Below, piece after piece: positions 36,306 to 47,844 of a stretch of 64,000 nt of DNA. Each line of letters starts with the position of its first letter. Positions within the stretch are counted from its first letter, which is position 1. The notes under the pieces were generated by a model that was not told the DNA's origin, did no database searches, and worked only from the letters and a program-made list of their open reading frames with translations. The position numbers were made by a program, and so were the translations under genes. This DNA is from Prunus persica. Its lineage: Eukaryota; Streptophyta; Magnoliopsida; Rosales; Rosaceae. The stretch lies in the NCBI RefSeq assembly GCF_000346465.2, contig NC_034010.1, positions 25,878,643-25,942,642 of the forward strand, read 5' to 3'.

Positions 36306-37216
36306 ATGGGGTCACGAGAATGAAGTTGTACAGCTAACTGAGGATAATATGAGCCCCTCTCTTTCTTTCATGTCTAGTAAAGTCTATGTATTGAGATGGA
36401 TAAGGCGCAATGAAAATAAAGATTGTTGGTTGTACTTAAAACTGTACATTGTTAGTTTGAGGATATACCTTAGAGTAGTCGCGGCCCAGACGGTGAACAC
36501 ACCTGAGGCCCCTGCAGAGGAGATAAATTTAGTGTACAAGTTTTAAGGGTGTAAAAAGCAAGGCGGTAGTAGAATTTGTGGTCGTGACTGTACAAATGTT
36601 ACCAGGTGGAGTCCTCCATAAATTTTTTTGATGTATGGCATTGATTATTTTCTAATTAAGGAACTTTTTTTCCCCAAAAATTTGCAAGCTGAGATTCTAT
36701 TTCCAGATTTATTATGCCATGCTGTTGCACGAAATTTAATGCTTTTCCATGCTGATTTTCTTGATATTTTGATCTGATATGTTGGAAGGAAAGAAAATTT
36801 CATGGCAAATTTGTTATGTTTGAGGCCAAACTTGGGGTTTTGAAGCTCCAACAATTGGTGATTGTTCCTCCTGCCTGAAATGGCATTATGAATTATTCTT
36901 GGGCTTAATCTCTCTTCTCCCAAAGGCTTTAATTGAGGCTCAATGGGGGGCAACAGGACCTGTTCTTTTTCCCTAAAATACTAGGTTTGTATAACTTTGA
37001 GTTTACTTTTTTTCTTTAGTTGAATCTTTGAATTAAACTGGAAAGAAACTGCAACCCAAAAAAAAAAAATAGTGGAAAAAAGAGGAAAACCGGAACCATT
37101 ATACCAAAAAACCAGTGATACATAGCACCAAAGTTTAGTGCCAAGTTGCCAACAATACAAAAGCACCCAAAAATTACACAGCATTTTGCCTTGGGCATGG
37201 TCTCTGCTCAAATAGA
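36306..37216. other. Convergent intergenic region, Pumilio / thaumatin-like
   Basis: About 900 bp holding the two 3' UTRs. A poly-A run lies near 37059-37069. No further gene was recognised; the minus-strand frames near 36.65-37.2 kb are compositionally biased shadows. Confidence 0.5.
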
Positions 37217-38033
37217 TCATCCATAGTTAGGAGGACAAAATGTAATGACATAGCGAGGAGCTTTACAAGTCTTGAGCCCTGTAGAATCATCAAAGGCATA
37301 ACTATAAGCCCTGGGACAAATAGCCTTAAAAAGATGACCAAAAACAGTTGGCTTGCAACTCTTTGGATCTGCAAACACCCCTCTGCAGCAATACCTGTCT
37401 GAATTTGCAGCCAAACAAGCGCTCTTGCAGCCTACAACCTTCCCTTGTTTCATCACCACCAATGTAGATGGGCAGCAAACATTCAAGTCAGCCTCACAAG
37501 CAGCAACCCCACACCCCATCCTACCACCTATTGGCCTCATCGAAACCGGAACGTTGAACCCATCAACCAAACTCACATCATAGTAATGCAAGTCTGATTT
37601 GGAGGTCCCAAGTGTCATTTCAACTAGTGTGGCTGGAGGCACTCCACCAAGTCCCCTGCATTGTAAGAGCCCGGCGCAATCCCCTGTTTGGCATGAGCCT
37701 TTTCCCGTTTGTTCATCAAAGCAGCAGCCTTGCCTGCCCCATAGTCTTCCTGACCAGTTTTCTGGCACGTCAAGGACTTGCTGTTCCCCGCTGTGGAGAT
37801 GGAAGCCGCCGCTTTGAGGAGTTGGGTAGCCTGCAGTGCCAAGGATCCCGGGCCATATGCTCTCCTTGCAGTTGTTCACTATAATGAGTTGAGTTCCATC
37901 TGCAACAGAGATATAAATGTTGTTAATCTAAGTTTTAGAAAACCACAGATTCTATGAGTGAAAAAGAGGGAGTACCTGTGAAGGACAGGGAGATGAGAAA
38001 GCAGAGGAAGATGAAGACTTGTGAGATTGTCAT
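37217..38033 (-). CDS. Thaumatin-like protein (PR-5 family, secreted)
   Basis: Two exons, 38033-37976 and 37899-37217, give 246 residues. The first exon is exactly a signal peptide ([19 protein letters not shown]); the second is the mature domain. Thaumatin family signatures are present: CQTGDC, the DVSLVDGFN block, [15 protein letters not shown] and a terminal ITFCPP. Eighteen cysteines can be counted, two more than the usual sixteen, at RQGCC and NVCC; this matches the plant subgroup carrying WGRQGCCFD. The family includes antifungal glucan-binding PR-5 proteins, fruit allergens and developmental members. The acidic cleft residues (E of VEMTL and the aspartates of DVSLVDG) are present. The start and the single small intron after the signal peptide are typical. 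Confidence 0.94.
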
Positions 38034-40030
38034 CTGAAATTGATATGAATGATGGAGATGGCTGGGATGTGCTGCTATTTCTCTGTGTGTTTATGATTCT
38101 ACTACGTGTGGAAAAAAGAGAAAAGGAATTTCCTGCTTTGTCGCCAACATGGAAGGAGTGGTAACTTTAAGAACAACTGCACATGTAATAACGGTTTGCA
38201 AAGTTCAAGACTTGTAAATTTATATTTATACAAAGTTTGCAGAAAAGATATAGGCTACTTTTTAAACACTCATTTTAAAAACTACAAGGAACCCACTTAC
38301 AAGTAAAAGCTCAAGTTTGGATTGACAGCTTCCTACATCACAGACATTAGGCAAAGTAAACCCTAAGCTCAAGTTTAGGGTTTAACTTTCATTTGTATGT
38401 CCTCTCTCTCTGTTTTTTTTCCGGTTTTACTCTATAATCCTCTTGGATTATCTAATTGTTGCAGTGCAAAGAGGCATGCCCAAGATGGTTTTTTATTATT
38501 CTTCTTTAGGAGAGAAACTATCATGTAAAGCAATGACACGTAGGATAACTTTTCTACATATTATTATGTTATTGGCCGTGAATAGCAAAACAGTGTTATT
38601 CCCGTTATAAATAAGTTTTTTTTTCTTTCTATACTTCTTTTGATATAGAATTCAAACAAAAGAGAAGTAATTCAAATTTCAAAGTACCCCATGATGCCTC
38701 TCACTTTAGTTCCACTTTTATCATAAGATTCCATCCCTTTTTCTTATTGCTACCACAGTCCCATTATAATAGCAATTTTGTTGTGGATTGGATCTATATT
38801 TAAATTAATGAGAGACTTTACTTTTTAGATTTTCCAAAGATGCAAGTGGTATGGAGCAAACCTCAAATTTTCCAATGGATTTGCAGCTTCAATGTTAAAT
38901 CTCATTTTCACCTACAATTATTAATCTTCATCCGTTAATGTCCATTAGACTTTGAAGGTTGTAGGTTGATGCACACTCACATTTTATATCATTTCCTTAG
39001 CTAGTAACATACATGTGTAAGTCTTTGTATGCCGTTTTGGCTTATGAATAAAATTCTCTTCTAAAAAAAAACACATACATGTGTCAAGTGTTTTGATGGA
39101 TGCATACGATTTTATGTGTCTATCACTTTCATCATAAAAATGTCTTTATGTGTCTGTCACTTTCATCATACGAATTATCTGTCAAAATTCTATTTTTATA
39201 GGTAAATTCAAGTAGAAATATTGGTCAGTTGAAACTATATTTAAATAGAAAATGTGGGTTTCTTTTTGGTAAATTATTCAGCTAGTTAAATTTTTTTGAA
39301 GGATAATCATTTGTGTCTGAAGAAAAAAAAACTTCCTCCAAAACAAGAAAATGTCATAGCCTCTGAATCCAATCGAAGAAGCTTTTTATACACTTAATTA
39401 AAAGAACCTTTATATTTTTGAGAAACAAGAAATTGAATTTTAAAGTTTAAGACAGACCAAAAAAAGAAACCAGACCCAGACCTGAAGTGTAACTACCGCG
39501 AATCGCCGGTTCATTTGATTTTGCCGGGCGCCGGCCTGTCCGAGTTTCAAGTTGAGTCACGGCTCGTTAGCGAGGAAACCGGAAGGTTCGGTTTCTCGTT
39601 TTCCAAAACCGTTTAAACGAATGTCACTCTGACCAGATCAACCGTTAAGCCCAATATAAATAAAGAAATAATGGTCAGTAAAGCGGTTGAGCCCAAACCC
39701 TAACCGGTCCATCCGGTCGCTCACCCACGGTTTATAATCCCCATTTTAACCACCCCAACTCGGTTCTGTTTCCCAAATAGACTTCTCTCTGTTTATCAGA
39801 AGTATTCAAAGAACCATAAACAAGTAAGCTCTCTCTTTTTCCTCTCTCACCCTCAATTTTTATGTGTTTAATTTTATTGAGTGAAGTATATGCACCATAT
39901 TGATGCTGGGATTGATGGGTTTCTGTTGAATTACTTGGTTTAACTTTGAATTGAAGAAGAAAGTGTTTGTCTTGTTGTAATGGGTTTTGGCCTTTTTTGC
40001 AAATAAGTTGAGTTTTTGGAGGTTGTGGAT
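38034..40030. promoter_or_regulatory. Divergent promoter region, thaumatin-like / hAT-derived gene
   Basis: About 2 kb between divergent genes. GC-richer sequence from 39.48 to 39.79 kb is probably the core promoter of the right-hand gene. A leader intron is predicted from CAA|GTAAGC (donor at 39824) to AAATAAG (acceptor ending 40007). It would remove the only nearby upstream ATG frame (39980-40006). The left 1.4 kb is AT-rich with no gene. Confidence 0.4.
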
Positions 40031-42902
40031 ATGGCTTCGGGTCTGGTAATGGAGCCTGTACCGATTACATCACAAAAACACGACCCTGCATGGAAACATT
40101 GTCAAATGTTCAAGAATGGGGAGAGGGTTCAACTCAAGTGTATATATTGTAGCAAATTGTTTAAGGGTGGTGGGATTCATAGGATTAAAGAACACCTTGC
40201 TGGTCAGAAGGGTAATGCATCTACTTGTCTACTGGTTCCACCCGATGTTCGGGCTTTAATGCAACAGAGTTTAGATGGGGTTGTGGTGAAGAAGAGAAAT
40301 AGGCAAAAGCTTGATGAAGAGATTACTAATATTACTCCATCACCTCATGGTGAGGTAGACTCACTTGCCCTTCACAGTGATGTGAGTAATGGGATTCAGT
40401 TGATTGGAGCTCCTGTGACGCTTGAACCCAATTTGGAGTTGTTAGTGAATCAAGAGGGCATGACAAGTGAGAGGAGTCTGGATAGAAGGAAAAGGGGGAG
40501 AGGTAAACATTCTTTCTCAGGCCATGGTGCTTTTGGTGTTACCAATAGTGCTGCATTAGGTTCTAGAAAAGTGAACAATTATGTTCACGAGGCAATTGGA
40601 CGGTTTTTGTATGATATCGGGGCACCTCCAGATGCGGCAAACTCTGCTTATTTCCAACCGATGATTGATGCAATTGCTTCAGGAGGTTCCGGGGTTGAGC
40701 CTCCCACGTACCATGATCTTCGAAGTTGGATATTGAAGAATTCGGTTGACGAAGTGAGGAATAATACTGATAAATATAGGGCCATGTGGGGAAGAACTGG
40801 TTGTTCAGTTTTGGTTGATCAGTGGAACACGGAGTCAGGTAAGGTTTTGCTAAGTTTTTTGGTGTACTGTCCTGAAGGAACAGTATTTTTGGAATCCGTC
40901 GATGCATCAGACATTATAAATTCCTCCGATGCTCTTTACGGATTGCTTAGGAGAGTGGTAGAAGATGTTGGAGTAAAAGATGTGCTGCAAGTGATTACGA
41001 GTAACGAAGAGCAATATATGGTTGCAGGGAGGAGGCTGACTGATACTTTCCCTACTCTATATTGGACTCCATGTGCAGCTCGGTGCCTAGATTTAATACT
41101 TGAGGATTTTGGTAGCATTGAGTGGATAAATGCAGTAATCAAACAAGCTAGATCTCTTACAAAGTTTGTGTACAATCATAGTGTAGTGTTGAATATGGTT
41201 AGAAGGTCTACTGTTGGGAATGACATAGTAGAACCAGGAGTTACTCGCTATGCTACAAACTTTACAACATTAAAACGACTGGTTGATCTGAAACACTGTT
41301 TGCAGGTCTTGGTTACTTCACAGGAGTGGATGGACTCCCCATACTCAAAGGAACCGGAGGGATTGGAGATGTTAGATCTTATTAGTAATCAGTCATTTTG
41401 GTCCTCATGCGTCCTGATTGTTCGTCTGACAAATCCCCTCTTGCGAGTTTTGAGAATGGTTGGTAGTGAGAAGAGGCCTGCGATGGGATATATTTATGCT
41501 GGAATGTATCGAGCAAAAGAAACAATTAAAAAAGAACTCGTTAAGAGGGAGGAGTACATGGTATATTGGAACATTATAGATCAAAGATGGGAACAGCAGT
41601 GTCATTTTCCTCTTCATGCTGCAGGCTTCTACCTTAACCCCAAAATATTTTACAGTATTGAAGGAGATATGCATAATGATATCCTCTCAGGGATGTTTGA
41701 TTGCATAGAGAGATTGGTTCCTGATACCAAAATCCAAGATAAAATCATCAAAGAGCTAAATTTGTACAAGAGTGCTGCTGGAGATTTTCGGAGGAAGATG
41801 GCAATTAGAGCTAGAGACACTCTGCTTCCTGGTGAGTGCCCATTGTATTAGATTTGATTGTTATTTCTAGCTGCTGTATCATGACTTACCTCACAATGGT
41901 TTATTTATTAGCACTTTTGAAGAAACTGCTCGATATGCTTTCGTGCATGCTAAGTGAGATGACATTGCCTTTTCAATTCAAGTAGCATATAAGCATTTTT
42001 ACGTATTAGATCACTGAGTGCTTTACTTCCAAATTTAATAAGTCTTCGATTACATTTAATCCTGGTAAAGATTGAAGCTCTTTGATCTTTTGGGTGTATT
42101 TGGTGTAACCATGACACCAAGGCAAAACCTTCCAGGCACATATTGCAAGTGTTCTGTTTCTCATATTATTTAAACCTCTTTCACACATTTAGCTAATTTT
42201 TTCTGTAATATACTTGTCTTAGCTGAATGGTGGTCAACATATGGAGGAGGTTGCCCAAATTTGGCACGCCTGGCAATCCGTATTCTCAGTCAGACTTGCT
42301 GTTCGATTGGGTGTAGGCAAAATCAGATTCCTTTTGAGAAAGTACACAACATAAGAAACTCCCTTGAGCGTCAACGTCTCAGTGACCTTGTCTTTGTTCA
42401 GTACAACTTACGACTAAGACAAATGTAAGCAGAAAGTAGTTGACCCTGTATGGATTTAGGAATGGTGGTCGAAAATTTCAAGGGAGAAAAGTTGCTTTCT
42501 TTTTGCTAATAATATACATGTTTTTCCCGCAGGGTTGGTAAGAACACTGAACAGGATTTTATGGATCCCATATCATTTGACAGCATTAGCATTATTGAAG
42601 ACTGGGTTTCAGGGAAGGACATGTGCTTAGAGGACCAGGGAAGTTCAGATTGGATGACACTGGATTCACCCTCTGCCAGCACAATGCTTTTGGGGCCCTC
42701 AAATGATGATGCTGAGGAATTGGGCTCCGGTAATTTTATACTTGGATGTGGAGAGTTGCTTAATACTGAATAAACTTTGTTCTTAATTACACAGTACACT
42801 AATTATCTTGGTCTATATGCAGGGTTTTACGATTATGAGATTTTTGGTAGGGGAAAAGACTCTGAAGAGGAAAATGTTGAAGACAATGTAGAAAATCATT
42901 AG
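40031..42902 (+). CDS. Domesticated hAT-transposase-derived protein (BED zinc finger, DUF659, hAT dimerisation)
   Basis: Four exons, 40031-41831, 42223-42424, 42533-42729 and 42823-42902, join to 759 residues. A BED-type finger occupies about residues 17-66 (C37, C40, H50, H55). A basic linker (DRRKRGRGK) follows, then a DUF659/RNase-H-like core. The C-terminal hAT dimerisation region spans the exon 1-2 junction (LLPAEWWSTYGG, RILSQTCCS, LSDLVFVQYNLRLRQ). The first catalytic Asp is kept (VLVDQW, D263), but the second is Ser (QVITSNEEQ, S324, where active enzymes have a TDN motif). The multi-exon structure, absence of terminal repeats and close similarity to the conserved Arabidopsis proteins At4g15020/At3g22220 point to a host gene, not a mobile copy. 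A DNA-binding regulatory role is inferred. Translation is taken from the first ATG of the frame. Confidence 0.9.
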
Positions 42903-43269
42903 AACCTTGTGCATGAGGCAGTTCTGTATCTCAAGAACCCACGGTTACGAATTGTCACCTTGTTCTCTGCAATCAAGCAGAGGAAGATGTAGAGAAGTAG
43001 ATGTGCATGTGGTGTCTGGCAAATTTTTGAAGCGTCCAAGACAGTTTTCAATTTAGAGAATAGTGCATTGTAGCTGATAATTAGAAGCATATAGTTGTAG
43101 CAGTTAAAATGTTGTTTATTCTAATACGTCTCATCTGTTTGTAGATTTACACATTCGAACCGTTAGAAAAATGAAATCTAGATTGTTGTTTATTCCCATC
43201 TCGTCCTCATCCAGCGACACCTTTTATCACAGATGAATTGAGTATGAAGCTGGTTTTGTTTCATGATAT

Positions 43270-43666
43270 CCTTTTGGATGAGGGAAAATAATTCGGAATT
43301 TAGTTAAAAGTCGGGAATTTAAGAGGGGAAATTGACAATTCCCTTATTTGGCAACTTAAGCGCGGAATTTATTAATGACGAGCAGAAAAAATTGTGGAAA
43401 TTGAGGCATCAAATTTCCGAGTTTAATTTCCACCAAAATATGTGTCATTTCACAATTTTCATAGTGCCATTCACAAAATTCTATCATTTACAAAATTCGA
43501 CATACATAAATCCAAACACTGAAATCTTCAATTGCCGGATATTGAAATGATGGAAATTTAAATTCCGTCATTTTAGAATTCTATTTAAATTCCGTCATTT
43601 TAGAATTCTATTTAAATTCCATCATTTTAGAATTCTATGTAATTTTCAATTCCTTCATCCAAACGG
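43270..43666. mobile_element. MITE-like element with internal 27-bp tandem repeats
   Basis: The ends are inverted repeats: CCTTTTGGATGAGGGAA on the left pairs with TTCCTTCATCCAAACGG on the right. The interior is AT-rich with AATTCCG/CGGAATT motifs in both orientations and no coding sequence. No target duplication could be settled, so superfamily assignment is open. Confidence 0.55.
43561..43641. repeat. Three tandem copies of a 27-bp unit
   Basis: Units start at 43561, 43588 and 43615. Each contains AATTCCGTCATTTTAGAATT; the third has A instead of G in the CCGTC block. They lie inside the MITE-like element. Confidence 0.88.
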
Positions 43667-44400
43667 AAGATAAAGAGTGTTTATAGCTCCCCTTGCAGAG
43701 TAAACACTGCAACAATTTAATTGCTAAGGTTTGAGAATTTAATCGCTAAGGTTCGAGAATCTAATTGTTTGGGTACGAAAATCTAATTGGTTACGTTCGA
43801 TAAGCTAATTGCTAGCTGAAGAAGAGGTGCCTTTTGGACTTGAATCTTCCTTTTCAAGACTTTGATTGCAAGGTTGTTAAGTACGATAAAAAGTCACTGT
43901 TGGTTGTTGGCTCTTTGCAACTAACCCTTCATTAGTTACATTAAATAAACTAATCTAGCATAGCTATCAGCATCACTGGTCTTTCTCTGCACTACTTTAA
44001 CTAGACATAAATATTTCCACAGAGAACCTTTGGGAATTTTGATTCAATGAAACTGTACATGCGAGCACCCAAAAAAGTTTAAAACATGATGTTCTTGAAC
44101 ACCACATGTGGATTCAAACAGAGACACAAATTTTGTCTTTCACATGGGAAAAACAGAAGCAATAATGTAAATACTCCTATAAGATGAAAGAGGAAGCCTC
44201 ACTATAACTGCAGATTAAAGAACAGAAACATCATGTACACCAGATCATTTACAACCCAAAATGGGGTGTCATAATAATCAAATTTACATGGAAACAAAAA
44301 AAAAAAAATACTAGCATAGCTATAATTATACAAAAAAAGAGAAACAAAACCCAAAAGAAAAAAGAAGGACAGAGAGAGAGAGAGAGACAGGAAATTGATA

Positions 44401-46479
44401 CTATCTTGGGCAGCTACCACCATTTCTACCAGATACTGAGAGAGGTGAGCTTGAAGAAGCAGCTTCAAAATCAACATCTGCATCATCACATGACCATGCA
44501 CTTGCCTTCTCAAAATATGAAGATGTTGGATACGAATGCACATAATCCTCAAACTCACCACCACGCTCACTGTCTTTTCTCCCATCATATGCCCCAGGAG
44601 ACAAAACCACCTCAGGCAGTGCCACCTCACCCTCCAAGTACCTCACCACCTGTCTCATTGTAGGTCTTGCCTTGGGGGTATTATTGGAACACATTATGCC
44701 GAGTTTAAGCACCACAACAGCCTCAAGCTCATCAAACTCACCCTCCAATCTTGGGTCCACAACATCAAGAATTGTACCATCTCTCCATTTGTCCCAAACC
44801 CAGTCCACCAAAATGAGCTCCTCAGGCATGGCTTTGGCCTCAATGGGTCTCCTCCCACAAACCACCTCAAGCAAAAGAGCTCCCAGAGCAAACACATCTG
44901 AGCTGGGAGTAGGTTTTCCAGTCCGAGTCAACTCAGGAGCGAGGTAACCCAGTGTGCCAACCACCCTGGTTGTTGTTGGGTTTGAGCCATGCTCATACAG
45001 CTTAGCAAGACCAAAGTCACCAAGCCTTCCATTTAGCTCAGAATCCAACAACACATTTCCTGCTTTAATGTCTCTATGAATCACAGTTTGCTCCCAACCT
45101 TCATGTAAATACAATAGCCCTGAAGCTACACCTTTGACAATCCTGAACCTCTGCTCCCAGCTCAAAATTGCTTTGGGGTTTTCAAACAGATACTTGTCCA
45201 AGCTCCCATTAGGCATAAAATCATATACAAGCAACAAATCACCACGCCTACGACACCAACCCAATAATTGAACTAAATTTCTATGGCGAAGACGACCAAT
45301 GCTAGCAATTTCAGACACAAATTCTTGAAGACCCTGTTTTGATTCATTGGATATTCTCTTAACAGCAACTTGGGTATTTGAGTTTGGCAAAGTTCCCTTA
45401 TAAACTTTACCAAACCCACCAAACCCAATTACCTCTTTGTCTCTGAAGCCTCTTGTGGCATGCTTCAGCTCCTGGTATGTGAATCTGTGAGGACCAATGT
45501 CAAGCTCCCAAGCTTCAATCACCTCAGCGTTCTTGATTCTGTGAATGATGTAGAAAGCCAACCCAATGCCTAAGATCAAGACCAGAAGAGCAGAAACAGA
45601 AACACCCACAATTACACCTGTGTGTGTTTTTTTGGGCCCAGGGAGTTTAGGCAGAGCATCCAAAGAGAGAGATTTGGCATCTCCATTCATTTTGAAGCTC
45701 CAACCAGAGACATAGTGCGAGCTGGCTAGCAACCCAGTTGAGGCAGAGAAGCCAACGTACATAAAATCTTGAAAAATTGGAGAGAGATCCACATCGAAGG
45801 TTAAAATTGGAGATGTGGGTTTGATAGAATTAGGGGAAAGCTTAACAGTTACTTGGTTTTTCACTGAATCGTAATCCACCCAGGCCTGGATTACGTGACC
45901 ACTTTTGAGGTTGAGGCTCTGTTTTGTTGAATTTTGACTGGTGAAATACCCAGCTGGAGTTGATTTGTTGGAGGCCAAGCTGTTTATATCGATGCCAACA
46001 TGGTTGTCATTGATGTCGCCAAATTCAAAGTCCTGCACAGTGTCAAATTCAACAGCAAAGATGTGGTTTGAGAAGTTGCCGACAACTGTGGCGTTGAGAA
46101 TACCAAGGTACTGGCTTGGAAGAGATCCAGGAAGCTCCTTTGAAGGTGAGATTATGAAGGCGAGGCCATGGCCGCCGAGCTTGGGGTACTCTGGGACTAT
46201 AGTGAAAGCAAAAGCGGTGGAAAAGGAGAAAGCTTTTCCATCAGTTGAGTTCTTGAATTTGATTGGAGATGAATAGAAAGCGTGACCCAAGACTCTTAGA
46301 GTGTCGTTTGTGAGCTTTAGCATGCCATTGGGCTCGATCTCTGCGACCCCATTTAAGCTCATGTTGCTGCCAACGCCATTGAACCCATTGAAGTGGAGCT
46401 CTTCATCAAGCTGAGACTTTACTGGGTTTGTGAGGAAAAGGAGAAAAACCAAGAAAAGTATGAGTCTTTGATATGCCAT
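44401..46479 (-). CDS. LECRKS4: L-type lectin-domain receptor kinase, LECRK-S.4 type
   Basis: An intronless frame of 692 residues, as is usual for this family. The signal peptide is about residues 1-22. A legume-lectin ectodomain runs from 24 to 270 ([50 protein letters not shown]). The transmembrane helix is about 288-312. The kinase domain carries the GFGGFGKVY glycine loop (352-360), Lys374 (VAVKR), HRD (468-470), DFG (488-490) and a [13 protein letters not shown] activation segment, so it is an RD-type, apparently active Ser/Thr kinase. Overall similarity to At3g55550 (LECRK-S.4) is high. It acts at the plasma membrane, with defence and reproductive roles known in the family. Its ligand cannot be deduced. 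The C-terminal tail is Ser/Asp-rich. Synteny with FKBP20-1 and SDIR1 supports orthology. Confidence 0.95.
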   Translation of the reverse strand: MAYQRLILFLVFLLFLTNPVKSQLDEELHFNGFNGVGSNMSLNGVAEIEPNGMLKLTNDTLRVLGHAFYSSPIKFKNSTDGKAFSFSTAFAFTIVPEYPKLGGHGLAFIISPSKELPGSLPSQYLGILNATVVGNFSNHIFAVEFDTVQDFEFGDINDNHVGIDINSLASNKSTPAGYFTSQNSTKQSLNLKSGHVIQAWVDYDSVKNQVTVKLSPNSIKPTSPILTFDVDLSPIFQDFMYVGFSASTGLLASSHYVSGWSFKMNGDAKSLSLDALPKLPGPKKTHTGVIVGVSVSALLVLILGIGLAFYIIHRIKNAEVIEAWELDIGPHRFTYQELKHATRGFRDKEVIGFGGFGKVYKGTLPNSNTQVAVKRISNESKQGLQEFVSEIASIGRLRHRNLVQLLGWCRRRGDLLLVYDFMPNGSLDKYLFENPKAILSWEQRFRIVKGVASGLLYLHEGWEQTVIHRDIKAGNVLLDSELNGRLGDFGLAKLYEHGSNPTTTRVVGTLGYLAPELTRTGKPTPSSDVFALGALLLEVVCGRRPIEAKAMPEELILVDWVWDKWRDGTILDVVDPRLEGEFDELEAVVVLKLGIMCSNNTPKARPTMRQVVRYLEGEVALPEVVLSPGAYDGRKDSERGGEFEDYVHSYPTSSYFEKASAWSCDDADVDFEAASSSSPLSVSGRNGGSCPR

Positions 46480-47844
46480 AAGTTGACAGAGGGGAGAGAA
46501 ACGGAGTTTGTGAACCAGATGGAAATGGAGTTCCAGTGCTATTATGCTGGATTAGCTAGGTTAAGGTGTCGGTGTATATGAAATTGTTTTTCATATTTTC
46601 TAGTTGTTTAGTGCGTTGCTTTGGCTGGTTGTGGAGGAAGGGAAAGAGAAAGAAGCAGATGATACGGGGATGTCGGGGTTGTATTTCATATGAGATAACT
46701 GAGTAGGATTGAAGCTATTTTACCACTAGGCCATTTGAACCTCAACCACCAACTTTGATTCTTTGAAACCACATATGGTTGTTACTTGTTAGGTCGGTTC
46801 ACTTTCCACAACTTCCATTTTCTTTTCCTTTTCCCTTTCCAACTCCACCCACAAAATCGACTTTTAAGGTAATTTCCACAAACATCTAATCATGCACAAA
46901 ATACATCCCAATACATGTAAATATACAATCCTGATTTTTTGGATTACAGGGTTTAAGAGATTTGTGGTCACTCACTGTTGAGTATAAATTCAACGGTTCA
47001 CTCACTCTTGTACTCCTTTTAAGAAATTTTTTTGAACCATTGAATTAATATCCAACGATGGGTGACTACAATTTCTTAGACTCCTGTAATCCAAAAAATC
47101 AAAACGGTGTAAATTGTAATCATGCACACAATGCATATATAATATCAGGTAAATTCCATTTGTTTCTTTTGGATTTATAAGAATTTGAATATAGAATGTC
47201 TTTTATTTACCGTTGACGTTGAGTTATCCAAATAATTTTTCCTAAAGTCCAAACCCACCTAGCATTATCCGTTTAAAAATGCATCATTACTCACAAGCAT
47301 TGGTGGTGAAAACACAAAGTTAACTTTGTCATGGTGACTAAGTTGAAGAATTAAGATGGACATAAAGTCCACCAGTATATCCATTGAAACCTAGGGTGCA
47401 TGGGGACATGATGTATATATATTCTCTTATCCAGATGTCCGTATATTATTAAAAAAAATTAAAAAAAATAATAGAAAATATATGGCGTTTGCACGATGCA
47501 CGATAATAATAGTATGGATGGTGAATTTTTTAACTCAATAATTCACACAAGAGTGTTCCTACATGAAATGTGAGAAGACGTTTCATAATTACTGATGGGT
47601 ATATTTTATATTATATATTTAACCTCATTCTTAGTAAATTTTGGAAGAATTTTGATACTTTGTATTATATTTTTAATATAGGACTTTCGACTTTCTCTGG
47701 AGCAAAACATAATCAAATGGACAAATTTTGGAGTGATTCCAGTTGGAGGACGTACATGAGTCACTTAGCTTGATCGTATCAAAATTTTAGATTTTTCTAC
47801 CAAGCAGTTATTTTCTGGCAATAAAATAAAGGAGTAGTGAGCGG
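46480..47844. other. LecRK promoter and intergenic region
   Basis: Left part is the promoter and leader of the minus-strand LecRK. A foldback repeat lies at 46932-47101. The remainder is AT-rich and without a gene. Confidence 0.45.
46932..47101. mobile_element. Foldback (hairpin) MITE
   Basis: The two halves are near-complete inverted repeats. The outer 19 bp, TGATTTTTTGGATTACAGG, are perfect in both arms, and pairing continues with mismatches to TTCAA(C/T)GGTTCA near the centre. The element is 170 bp with no coding sequence. The target duplication is not evident. Confidence 0.75.

Larger units (their letters stand above)
42903..44400. other. Convergent intergenic region, hAT-derived gene / LecRK
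   Basis: Holds the two 3' UTRs and a MITE-like element at about 43270-43666. No other gene was recognised. Confidence 0.5.

Noticed and set aside
43557..43641. CRISPR-like regular repeats
   Set aside because: The three 27-bp units are contiguous without spacers and sit in a plant MITE-like element.
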